DNA of 64,000 nt from Rhipicephalus microplus (taxonomy: Eukaryota; Arthropoda; Arachnida; Ixodida; Ixodidae), in assembly GCF_043290135.1 (NCBI RefSeq), contig NC_134707.1, forward strand, positions 139,439,319 to 139,503,318. Direction: 5' to 3'. Positions 23,651-34,640 of this stretch are shown piece after piece; position 1 is the stretch's first letter; each line of letters begins with the position of its first letter. Under the pieces are notes generated by a model, which saw nothing but the letters and a program-made list of their open reading frames with translations, ran no database searches and was not told the origin of the DNA. Both the position numbers and the translations under genes were made by a program.

Positions 23651-26600
23651 TTCTAGTTGTGGAGCTTCAAGTTGTGGAGTTTCTCGTTGTGGAGTTTCTA
23701 GTTGTGGAGTTTGTAGTTGTGGAGTTTCTAGTTGTGCAGTTTTAGTTGTGGAGTCTCTAGTTGTGGAGTTTCTTGTTGTTGATTTTCTATCTGTGGAGTT
23801 TCTATTTGCGGAGTTTCTAGTTGCAGAGTTTCTAGTTGTGGATTTTCTAGCTGAGGAATTTCTGCTTGCAGAGTTTTTAGTTGCGGTGTTTCTAGTTGTG
23901 GAGTTTCTAGTTGTTGAGTTTGTAGTTGCCGAGTTCTTTAGTTGCGAAGTCTCAAGTTGTAGAGTTTCTAGCTGTGGAGTTTCTAGTTGCGGAGTTTCTA
24001 GTTGCGGAGTTTCTAGTTGTGAATTTTTAGTTGTGGAGTCTCTAGTTGTGGACTTTCTAGTTGTGGAGTGTCTACTTGTTGAGTTTCTAGTTGTGGAGTT
24101 TCTATTTGTTGTTTTTAGTTTTTGAGTTTGTAGTTGTAGATTTTCTAGTTGCAGAGTTCCTAGTTTTGGAGTATCTAGTTGCGGAGTCTCTAATTGTGCA
24201 GTCTCTAGTTGTGGAGTTTCTAGTTGTGGAGTTTCTAGTTGCGAAGTCTCAAGTTGTTGAGTTTCTAGTTGTGGAGTTTCTAGTTGTGGGGTTCGTAGTT
24301 GTGGGGTTCGTAGTTGTGCAGTTTCTAGTTGTGGAGTATCTACTTGTGGATTTTCCATTTGTGGTGTTTCTAGCTGTGGAGTTTCTAGTTGCGGAGTTTC
24401 TAGATGAAGAGTTTCTAGTTGCGGAGCTTTCTAGTTGTGGAGATTCTAGTGGCAGGGTTTCTAGTTGCGGAGTTCCAAGTTGTGGAGTTTCTAGTTGTGG
24501 AGTTTCTAGTTGTGGAATTTGTAGTTGTGGAGTATATAGCTGTGGTGTTTCAAGTTGTGGAGTTTCTAGTGGCGGAGTTTCTAGTTGTAGAGTTTCTAGT
24601 TGCGGAGTTTTCTAGTTGTGGAGTTTCTAGTTGCGGAGTTTCTAGTTGCGGAGCTTCAAGTTGTGGAGTTTCTAGTTGTGGAGTTTCTAGTTGTGGAGTT
24701 TGAAGTTGTGGAGTATCTAGTTGTGGGCTTTCAAGTTGTGGAGTTTCTAGTTGTTGAGTCTCTAGTTGTGGAATTTCTAGTTGTGGAGTTTCTAGTTGTG
24801 GAGTTTCTAGTTGTGGAATTTCAAGTTGTGGAGTCTCTGGTGGCGGAGTGAGTTTCTAGTTGCGGAGTTTCTGTTTGTGGAGTCTCTAGTTGCGGAGCCA
24901 GTAGTTCTGGAGTTTCTAGTTGTGGAGTTTCTAGTGTTTGAATTTCTAGTTGCCGAATTCTTTAGTTGCGAAGTCTCAAGTTGTGGAGTTTCTAGCTGTG
25001 AAGTTTCTAGTTGCGGAGTTTCTAGTTGCGGAGTTTCTAGTTGTGGAGTTTTTAGTTGAGGAGTCTCTAGTTGTGGGGTCTCTGGTTGTGGAGTTTCTAG
25101 TTGTGGAGTGTTTACTTGTGGAGTTTCTAGTTGTGGAGTTTCTAGTTGTGGAGTTACTAGTCGTGGAGTCTGTAGTTGTGGAGTAGCTATTTGTTGGGTT
25201 TCAAGTTATGGAGTTTTTGGCTGTGGAGTTTCTAGTTGTGGAGTTTCTAGTTGTTGAGTTTCTAGTTGCCGAGTTTCTAGTTGCAAAGTCTCAAGTCGTG
25301 GAGTTTCTAGCTGTGGAGTTTCTAGTTGCGGAGCTTCTAGTGGCGGAGTTTCTAGTTGTGGAATTTGTAGTTGTGGAGTATCTAGTTTTGGTGTTTCAAG
25401 TTGTGGAGTTTCTAGCTGTGGAGTTTCTAGTTGCGGAGTTTCTAGTTGCAGAGTTTCTAGTTGCGGAGTTTCTAGTTGCGGAGTTTCTAGTTGTGGAGTT
25501 TCTAGTTGTTGAGTTTCTAGTGGCCGAGTTCTTTAGTTGCGAAGTCTCAAGTTGTGGAGTTTCTAGCTGTGGAATTTCTAGTTGTTGAGTTTCTAGATCC
25601 GGAGTTTCTGGTTGTGGAGTTTCTAGTTCTGGAGTCTGTAGTTGTGGAGTATCTATTTGTTGGGTTTAAAGTTGTGGAGTTTCTAGTTGTGGAGTTTCCA
25701 GTTGTTGAGTTTTTAGTAGTTGAGTTTCTAGTTGCCGAGTTTCTAGTTGTGAAATCTCAAGTCGTGGAGTTTCTAGCTGTGGAGTTTCTAGTTGCGGAGT
25801 TTCTAGTTGCGGAGTTTCTAGTTGTGGATTTTGTAGTTGTGGAGTGTATAGTTGTGGTGTTTCAAGTTGTGGAGTTTCTAGTTGCGGAGTTTCTAGTTGC
25901 AGAGTTTCTAGTTCCGGAGTTTTCTAGTTGTGGAGTTTCTAGTTGCGGAGTTTCTAGTTGTGGAGCTTCAAGTTGTGGAGTTTCTCGTTGTGGAGTTTCT
26001 AGTTGTGGAGTTTGTAGTTGTGGAGTTTCTAGTTGTGCAGTTTTAGTTGTGGAGTCTCTAGTTGTGGAGTTTCTTGTTGTTGATTTTCTATCTGTGGAGT
26101 TTCTATTTGCGGAGTTTCTAGTTGCAGAGTTTCTAGTTGTGGATTTTCTAGCTGTGGAATTTCTGCTTGCAGAGTTTTTAGTTGCGGTGTTTCTAGTTGT
26201 GGAGTTTCTAGTTGTTGAGTTTGTAGTTGCCGAGTTCTTTAGTTGCGAAGTCTCAAGTTGTAGAGTTTCTAGCTGTGGAGTTTCTAGTTGCGGAGTTTCT
26301 AGTTGCGGAGTTTCTAGTTGTGAATTTTTAGTTGTGGAGTCTCTAGTTGTGGACTTTCTAGTTGTGGAGTGTCTACTTGTTGAGTTTCTAGTTGTGGAGT
26401 TTCTATTTGTTGTTTTTAGTTTTTGAGTTTGTAGTTGTAGATTTTCTAGTTGCAGAGTTCCTAGTTTTGGAGTATCTAGTTGCGGAGTCTCTAATTGTGC
26501 AGTCTCTAGTTGTGGAGTTTCTAGTTGTGGAGTTTCTAGTTGCGAAGTCTCAAGTTGTTGAGTTTCTAGTTGTGGAGTTTCTAGTTGTGGGGTTCGTAGT

Positions 26601-27896
26601 TGTGGGGTTCGTAGTTGTGCAGTTTCTAGTTGTGGAGTATCTACTTGTGGATTTTCCATTTGTGGTGTTTCTAGCTGTGGAGTTTCTAGTTGCGGAGTTT
26701 CTAGATGAAGAGTTTCTAGTTGCGGAGCTTTCCAGTTGTGGAGATTCTAGTGGCAGGGTTTCTAGTTGCGGAGTTCCAAGTTGTGGAGTTTCTAGTTGTG
26801 GAGTTTCTAGTTGTGGAATTTGTAGTTGTGGAGTATATAGCTGTGGTGTTTCAAGTTGTGGAGTTTCTAGTGGCGGAGTTTCTAGTTGTAGAGTTTCTAG
26901 TTGCGGAGTTTTCTAGTTGTGGAGTTTCTAGTTGCGGAGTTTCTAGTTGCGGAGCTTCAAGTTGTGGAGTTTCTAGTTGTGGAGTTTCTAGTTGTGGAGT
27001 TTGAAGTTGTGGAGTATCTAGTTGTGGGCTTTCAAGTTGTGGAGTTTCTAGTTGTTGAGTCTCTAGTTGTGGAATTTCTAGTTGTGGAGTTTCTAGTTGT
27101 GGAGTTTCTAGTTGTGGAATTTCAAGTTGTGGAGTCTCTGGTGGCGGAGTGAGTTTCTAGTTGCGGAGTTTCTGTTTGTGGAGTCTCTAGTTGCGGAGCC
27201 AGTAGTTCTGGAGTTTCTAGTTGTGGAGTTTCTAGTGTTTGAATTTCTAGTTGCCGAATTCTTTAGTTGCGAAGTCTCAAGTTGTGGAGTTTCTAGCTGT
27301 GAAGTTTCTAGTTGCGGAGTTTCTAGTTGCGGAGTTTCTAGTTGTGGAGTTTTTAGTTGAGGAGTCTCTAGTTGTGGGGTCTCTGGTTGTGATGTTTCTA
27401 GTCGTGGAGTGTTTACTTGTGGAGTTTCTAGTTGTGGAGTTTCTAGTTGTGGAGTTACTAGTCGTGGAGTCTGTAGTTGTGGAGTAGCTATTTGTTGGGT
27501 TTCAAGTTATGGAGTTTTTGGCTGTGGAGTTTCTAGTTGTGGAGTTTCTAGTTGTTGAGTTTCTAGTTGCCGAGTTTCTAGTTGCAAAGTCTCAAGTCGT
27601 GGAGTTTCTAGCTGCGGAGTTTCTAGTTGCGGAGCTTCTAGTGGCGGAGTTTCTAGTTGTGGAATTTGTAGTTGTGGAGTATCTAGTTTTGGTGTTTCAA
27701 GTTGTGGAGTTTCTAGCTGTGGAGTTTCTAGTTGCGGAGTTTCTAGTTGCAGAGTTTCTAGTTGCGGAGTTTCTAGTTGCGGAGTTTCTAGTTGTGGAGT
27801 TTCTAGTTGTTGAGTTTCTAGTGGCCGAGTTCTTTAGTTGCGAAGTCTCAAGTTGTGGAGTTTCTAGCTGTGGAATTTCTAGTTGTTGAGTTTCTA
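23295..27896 (+). repeat. 2301-bp tandem duplication of satellite block (23295-25595 and 25596-27896)
   Basis: The two halves line up at an offset of 2301 bp over their full length. I noticed only a handful of differences, for example GCTGAGG versus GCTGTGG near 23851/26152, GCTTTCTAG versus GCTTTCCAG near 24427/26728, and TGTGGAG versus TGTGATG near 25089/27390. The junction lies near 25594, in GATCCGGAGTTTCTGG. 2301 is not a multiple of 15 because the block carries phase-shifting units. Confidence 0.85.
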
Positions 27897-30800
27897 GATC
27901 CGGAGTTTCTAGTTGTGGAGTTTTTAGCTGTGGAGTCTCTAGTTGTGGAGTCTCTAGTTGTGGAGTTTCTAGTTGTGGAGTGTCTACTTGTGGAGTTTCT
28001 AGTTGTGGAGATTCTAGTTGTAGAGTTTCTATTTGTAGTTTTTATTTTTCGAGTTTGTAGTTGTAGATTTTCTAGTTGCAGAGTTCCTAAATGTGGAGTT
28101 TCTAGTTGTGGAGTTTCTTGTTGGGGTGTTTCTAGTTGTGAAGTTTCTAATTGTGGATTTTCTAGTTGCGGAATTTCTAGTTGCGAAGTTCCTAGTTGGG
28201 GAGTTTCTACTTGAATTTATAGTTGTGGATTTTCTAGTTCCACAGTTTCGAGTTGCAAAGTTTCAAGTTGTCGAGTTTGTAGTTGCGGAGTCGCTAGTTG
28301 TGGAGTTTCTAGTTGCGGAGTTGCTAGCTGTGGAGTTTCTAGTGGCGGAGTCTCTAATTGTGCAGTCTCTAGTTTTGGAGTCTCTATTTGTGGAGTTTCT
28401 AGTTGTGGAGTTTATAGTTGTGGAGTTTCTAGTTGTGGAGTTTCCAGTTGTTGAGTTTTTAGTAGTTGAGTTTCTAGTTGCCGAGTTTCTAGTTGCGAAA
28501 TCTCAAGTCGTGGAGTTTCTAGCTGTGGAGTTTCTAGTTGCGGAGTTTCTAGTTGCGGAGTTTCTAGTTGTGGATTTTGTAGTTGTGGAGTATATAGTTG
28601 TGGTGTTTCAAGTTGTGGAGTTTCTAGTTGCGGAGTTTCTAGTTGCAGAGTTTCTAGTTCCGGAGTTTTCTAGTTGTGGAGTTTCTAGTTGCGGAGTTTC
28701 TAGTTGTGGAGCTTCAAGTTGTGGAGTTTCTCGTTGTGGAGTTTCTAGTTGTGGAGTTTGTAGTTGTGGAGTATCTAGTTGTGGACTTTCAAGTTGTGGA
28801 GTTTCTAGTTGTGGAGTTTCTAGTTGTTAATTTTCTAGCTGTGGAGTTTCTATTTGCGGAGTTTCTAGCTGCAGAGTTTCTGGTTGTGGATTTTCTAGCT
28901 GTGGAATTTCTGGTTGCAGAGTTTTTAGTTGCGGTGTTTCTAGTTGTGGAGTTTCTAGTTGTTGAGTTTCTAGTTGCCGAGTTCTTTAGTTGCGAAGTCT
29001 CAAGTTGTAGAGTTTCTAGCTGTGGAGTTTCTAGTTGCGGAGTTTCTAGTTTCGGAGTTTCTAGTTGCGGAGTTTCTAGTTGTGCAGTTTTAGTTGTGGA
29101 GTCTCTAGTTGTGGAGTTTCTTGTTGTTGATTTTCTATCTGTGGAGTTTCTATTTGCGGAGATTCTAGTTGCAGAGTTTCTAGTTGTGGATTTTCTAGCT
29201 GTGGAATTTCTCCTTGCAGAGTTTTTAGTTGCGGTGTTTCTAGTTGTGGAGTTTCTAGTTGTTGAGTTTCTAGTTGCCGAGTTCTTTAGTTGCGAAGTCT
29301 CAAGTTGTAGAGTTTCTAGCTGTGGAGTTTCTAGTTGCGGAGTTTCTAGTTGCGGAGTTTCTAGTTGTGGATTTTTTAGTTGTGGAGTCTCTAGTTGTGG
29401 AGTTTCTAGTTGTGGAGTGTCTACTTGTGGAGTTTCTAGTTGTGGAGTTTCTATTTGTAGTTTTTAGTTATCGAATTTGTAGTTGTAGATTTTCTAGTTG
29501 CAGAGTTCCTAGTTTTGGAGTATCTAGTTGCGGAGTCTCTAATTGTGCAGTCTCTAGTTTTGGAGTCTCTAGTTGTGGAGTTTCTGGTTGTGGAGTTTTT
29601 AGTTGTGGAATTTCTAACTGTGGAGATTCTAGTTGCGGAGTTTCTACTTCAGGGTTTCTTGTTGCGGAGTTTCTAGTTGTGGAGTTTCTAGTTGTGGAGT
29701 TTCTGGCTGTGGAGTTTCTAGTTTGGGAGTTTCTAGTTGTGGAGTTTCTAGTTGTGGAGTTTCTAGTTGTGAGGTTCGTAGTTGTGGAGTTTCTAGTTGT
29801 CGAGTTTCTAGTTGTGGAGTCTCTAGTTGTGGAGTTTCTAGTTGTGGGGTTCGTAGTTGTGGAGTTTCTAGTTGCGGAGTTTCAAGTCGTGGAGTTTCTC
29901 GTTGTGGAGTTTCTAGTTGTGGATTGTCTAGTTGTGGAGTTTCTAGTTGTGGAGTTTCTAGTTATGGAGTTTGTAGTTGTGGAGTATCTAGTTGTGGACT
30001 TTCAAGTTGTGAAGTTTCTAGTTGTGGAGTTTCTAGTTGCGGAGTTTTCTAGTTGCGGAGTCTGTAGAGTTGGAGTTTCTAGTTGTGGAATTTCTAGTTG
30101 TGGAGTCTCTAGTTGCGGAGTGAGTTTCTAGTTGCGGAGTTTCAGGTTGTGGAATTTCTAGTTGCAGAGTCAGTAGTTGTGGAGTTTCTAGTTGTGGATT
30201 TTCCAGCTGTGGAGTTTCTAGTTGCGGAGTTTCTAGTTGTGGGGTTCGTAGTTGTGGAGTTCGTAGTTGTGGAGTTTCTAGTTGTGAAGTCTCTAGTTGG
30301 GGAGTTTCCAGTTGTGGAGTTTCTAGCTGTGGAGTTTTTCGCTGCGGAGTTTCTAGTTGCAGAGTTTCTAGTAGCGGAGTTTTCTAGTTGTGGAGATTCT
30401 AGTGGCGGAGTTTCTAGTAGCGGAGTTTCAAGTTGTGGAGTTTCTAGTTTTGGATTTTCTAGCTGTGGAGTTTCTAGTTGCGGAGTTTTTAGTTGCGGAG
30501 TTTCTGGTTGTGGAGTTTCTAGTTCTGGAGTCTGTAGTTGTGGAGTATCTATTTGTTGGGTTTCAAGTTGTGGAGTTTCTAGTTGTTGAGTTTCTAGTAG
30601 TTGAGTTTCCAGTTGCCGAGTTTCTAGTTGCGAAATCTCAAGTCGTGGAGTTTCTAGCTGTGGAGTTTCTAGTTGCGGAGTTTCTAGTTGTGGATTTTGT
30701 AGTTGTGGAGTATATAGTTGTGGTGTTTCAAGTTGTGGAGTATCTAGTTGCGGAGTTTCTAGTTGCAGAGTTTCTCGTTCCGGAGTTTTCTAGTTGTGAA

Positions 30801-31959
30801 GTTTCTAGTTGTGGATTTTCTAGCTGTGGAGTTTCTAGTTGCGGAGTTTCTAGTTGTGGGGTTCGTAGTTGTGGAGTTCGTAGTTGCGGAGTTTCTAGTT
30901 GTGAAGTCTCTAGTTAGGGAGTTTCCAGTTGTGGAGTTTCTAGCTGTGGAGTTTTTCGTTGTGGAGTTTCTAGTTGCAGAGTTTCTAGTAGCGGAGTTTT
31001 CTAGTTGTGGAGATTCTAGTGGCGGAGTTTCTAGTTGCGAAGTTTCAAGTTCTGGAGTTTCTAGTTGTGGATTTTCTAGCTGTGGAGTTTCTAGTTGCAG
31101 AGTTTTTAGTTGCGGAGTTTCTGGTTGTGGAGTTTCTAGTTCTGGAGTCTGTAGTTGTGGAGTATCTATTTGTTGGGTTTCAAGTTGTGGAGTTTCTAGT
31201 TGTGGAGTTTCTAGTTGTTGAGTTTCTAGTAGTTGAGTTTCCAGTTGCCGAGTTTCTAGATGCGAAATCGCAAGTCGTGGAGTTTCTAGCTGTGGAGTTT
31301 CTAGTTGCGAAGTTTCAAGTTGTCGAGTTTGTAGTTGCGGAGTCGCTAGTTGTGGAGTTTCTAGTTGCGGAGTTGCTAGCTGTGGAGTTTCTAGTTGCGG
31401 AGTCTCTAATTGTGCAGTCTCTAGTTTTGGAGTCTCTAGTTGTGGAGTTTCTAGCTGTGGAGATTCTAGTTGCGGAGTTTCTAGTTGCAGAGTTTCTAGT
31501 TGTGGAGTTTCTAGTTGTGAAGTTTTAGTTGTGGAGTTTCAAGTTGTGGAATTCATAGGTGTGGAGTTTTTAGTTGTGGAGTTTCTAGTTTTCGAGTTTC
31601 TAGTTACGCAGTTTCTAGTTGTGGAGTTTTTAGTTGTGGAGCTTTTATAAGAGAAGTCTCTAGTTGTTGAGTCTCTAGTTGTGGAAGTTCTAGTTGTGGA
31701 GTTTCTAGTTGCGCAGTTTCTAGATGTGGAGTTTCTAGTTGTGGAGTTTCTGGCTGTGGAGTTTATAGTTGCGGAGTTTCTAGTAACGGAGTTTCTAGTT
31801 GTGTAGTTTCTAGTTGTGGAGTTTCTAGTTGTAGAGTTTCTAGTTGCGAAGTTTCAAGTTGTGGAGTTTCTAGTTGTGGAGTTTCTAGTTGTGGAGTTTC
31901 TAGTTGTGGGGTTCGTAGTTGTGGGGTTCGTAGTTGTGCAGTTCTAGTTGTGGAGTCTC

Positions 31960-33570
31960 TAGTTGGGGAGTTTCGAGTTGTGGAGTTTCTAGCTGTGGAG
32001 TTTTTCGTCGCGGAGTTTCTAGTTGCAGAGTTTCTAGTAGCGGAGTTTTCTAGTTGTGGAGATTCTAGTGGCGGAGTTTCTAGTTGCGGAGTTTCAAGTT
32101 GTGGAGTTTCTAGTTGTGGACATTCTAGCTGTGGAGTTTCTAGTTGCGGAGTTTTTAGTTGTGGAGTTTCTGGTTGTGGAGTTTCTAGTTCTGGAGTTTG
32201 TAGTTGCGGAGTATCTATTTGTTGGGTTTAAAGTTGTGGAGTTTCTAGTTGTGGAGTTTCCAGTTGTTGAGTTTTTAGTAGTTGAGTTTCTAGTTGCCGA
32301 GTTTCTAGTTGCGAAATCTCAAGTCGTGGAGTTTCTAGCTGTGGAGTTTCTAGTTGCGGAGTTTCTAGTTGCGGAGTTTCTAGTTGTGGATTTTGTAGTT
32401 GTGGAGTATATAGTTGTGGTGTTTCAAGTTGTGGAGTTTCTAGTTGCGGAGTTTCTAGTTGCAGAGTTTCTAGTTCCGGAGTTTTCTAGTTGTGGAGTTT
32501 CTAGTTGCGGAGTTTCTAGTTGTGGAGCTTCAAGTTGTGGAGTTTCTCGTTGTGGAGTTTCTAGTTGTGGAGTTTGTAGTTGTGGAGTATCTAGTTGTGG
32601 ACTTTCAAGTTGTGGAGTTTCTAGTTGTGGAGTTTCTAGTTGTTAATTTTCTAGCTGTGGAGTTTCTATTTGCGGAGTTTCTAGCTGCAAAGTTTCTAGT
32701 TGTGGATTTTCTAGCTGTGGAATTTCTGGTTGCAGAGTTTTTAGTTGCGGTGTTTCTAGTTGTGGAGTTTCTAGTTGTTGAGTTTCTAGTTGCCGAGTTC
32801 TTTAGTTGCGAAGTCCCAAGTTGTAGAGTTTCTAGCTGTGGAGTTTCTAGTTGCGGAGTTTCTAGTTGCGGAGTTTCTAGTTGCGGAGTTTCTAGTTGTG
32901 CAGTTTTAGTTGTGGAGTCTCTAGTTGTGGAGTTTCTTGTTGTTGATTTTCTATCTGTGGAGTTTCTATTTGCGGAGTTTCTAGTTGCAGAGTTTCTAGT
33001 TGTGGATTTTCAAGCTGTGGAATTTCTGCTTGCAGAGTTTTTAGTTGCGGTGTTTCTAGTTGTGGAGTTTCTAGTTGTTGAGTTTGTAGTTGCCGAGTTC
33101 TTTAGTTGCGAAGTCTCAAGTTGTAGAGTTTCTAGCTGTGGAGTTTCTAGTGGCGGAGTTTCTAGTTGCGGAGTTTCTAGTTGTGAATTTTTTAGTTGTG
33201 GAGTCTCTAGTTGTGGACTTTCTAGTTGTGGAGTGTCTACTTGTTGAGTTTCTAGTTGTGGAGTTTCTATTTGTTGTTTTTAGTTTTCGAGTTTGTAGTT
33301 GTAGATTTTCTAGTTGCAGAGTTCCTAGTTTTGGAGTATCTAGTTGCGGAGTCTCTAATTGTGCAGTCTCTAGTTGTGGAGTTTCTAGTTGTGGAGTTTC
33401 TAGTTGCGAAGTCTCAAGTTGTTGAGTTTCTAGTTGTGGAGTTTCTAGTTGTGGGGTTCGTAGTTGTGGGGTTCGTAGTTGTGCAGTTTCTAGTTGTGGA
33501 GTATCTACTTGTGGAGTTTCCATTTGTGGTGTTTCTAGCTGTGGAGTTTCTAGTTGCGGAGTTTCTAGAT
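31960..33570 (+). repeat. 1.6-kb higher-order block (matches 37053-38663)
   Basis: Matches at an offset of 5093 bp, sharing GGACATTCTAG, TTGTTAATTTTC and the TATTTGTTGTTTTTAG version of the AT-rich marker. Confidence 0.7.
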
Positions 33571-34640
33571 GCAGAGTTTCTAGTTGCGGAGTTTTCTAGT
33601 TGTGGAGATTCTAGTGGCGGAGTTTCTAGTTGCGGAGTTCCAAGTTGTGGAGTTTCTGGTTGTGGAGTTTCTAGTTGTGGAATTTGTAGTTGTGGAGTAT
33701 ATAGCTGTGGTGTTTCAAGTTGTGGAGTTTCTAGTGGCGGAGTTTCTAGTTGTAGAGTTTCTAGTTGCGGAGTTTTCTAGTTGTGGAGTTTCTAGTTGCG
33801 GAGTTTCTAGTTGCGGAGCTTCAAGTTGTGGAGTTTCTAGTTGTGGAGTTTCTAGTTGTGGAGTTTGAAGTTGTGGAGTATCTAGTTGTGGGCTTTCAAG
33901 TTGTGGAGTTTCTAGTTGTTGAGTCTCTAGTTGTGGAATTTCTAGTTGTGGAGTTTCTAGTTGTGGAGTTTCTAGTTGTGGAATTTCAAGTTGTGGAGTC
34001 TCTGGTGGCGGAGTGAGTTTCTAGTTGCGGAGTTTCTGTTTGTGGAGTCTCTAGTTGCGGAGCCAGTAGTTCTGGAGTTTCTAGTTGTGGAGTTTCTAGT
34101 GTTTGAATTTCTAGTTGCCGAATTCTTTAGTTGCGAAGTCTCAAGTTGTGGAGTTTCTAGCTGTGAAGTTTCTAGTTGCGGAGTTTCTAGTTGCGGAGTT
34201 TCTAGTTGTGGAGTTTTTAGTTGAGGAGTCTCTAGTTTTGGGGTCTCTGGTTGTGGAGTTTCTAGTTGTGGAGTGTTTACTTGTGGAGTTTCTAGTTGTG
34301 GAGTTTCTAGTTGTGGAGTTACTAGTCGTGGAGTCTGTAGTTGTGGAGTAGCTATTTGTTGGGTTTCAAGTTATGGAGTTTTTGGCTGTGGAGTTTCTAG
34401 TTGTGGAGTTTCTAGTTGTTGAGTTTCTAGTTGCCGAGTTTCTAGTTGCGAAGTCTCAAGTCGTGGAGTTTCTAGCTGCGGAGTTTCTAGTTGCGGAGCT
34501 TCTAGTGGCGGAGTTTCTAGTTGTGGAATTTGTAGTTGTGGAGTATCTAGTTTTGGTGTTTCAAGTTGTGGAGTTTCTAGCTGTGGAGTTTCTAGTTGCG
34601 GAGTTTCTAGTTGCAGAGTTTCTAGTTGCGGAGTTTCTAG
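33094..34640 (+). repeat. 1.5-kb higher-order block (matches 26230-27776)
   Basis: Matches the second copy of the 2301-bp duplication at an offset of 6864 bp. It includes GTGGCGGAGTGAG, GCCAGTAGTTCTGG and the CAATTC-type CCGAATTCTTTAG unit. It ends near 34640, where sequence matching 20690 onward takes over. Confidence 0.7.

Noticed and set aside
23561..24358. Minus-strand ETPQL-type open frame (265 residues), repeated at 25862-26659
   Set aside because: Its two copies reflect the 2301-bp DNA duplication rather than protein conservation, and it falls within the satellite with the same period-driven openness.
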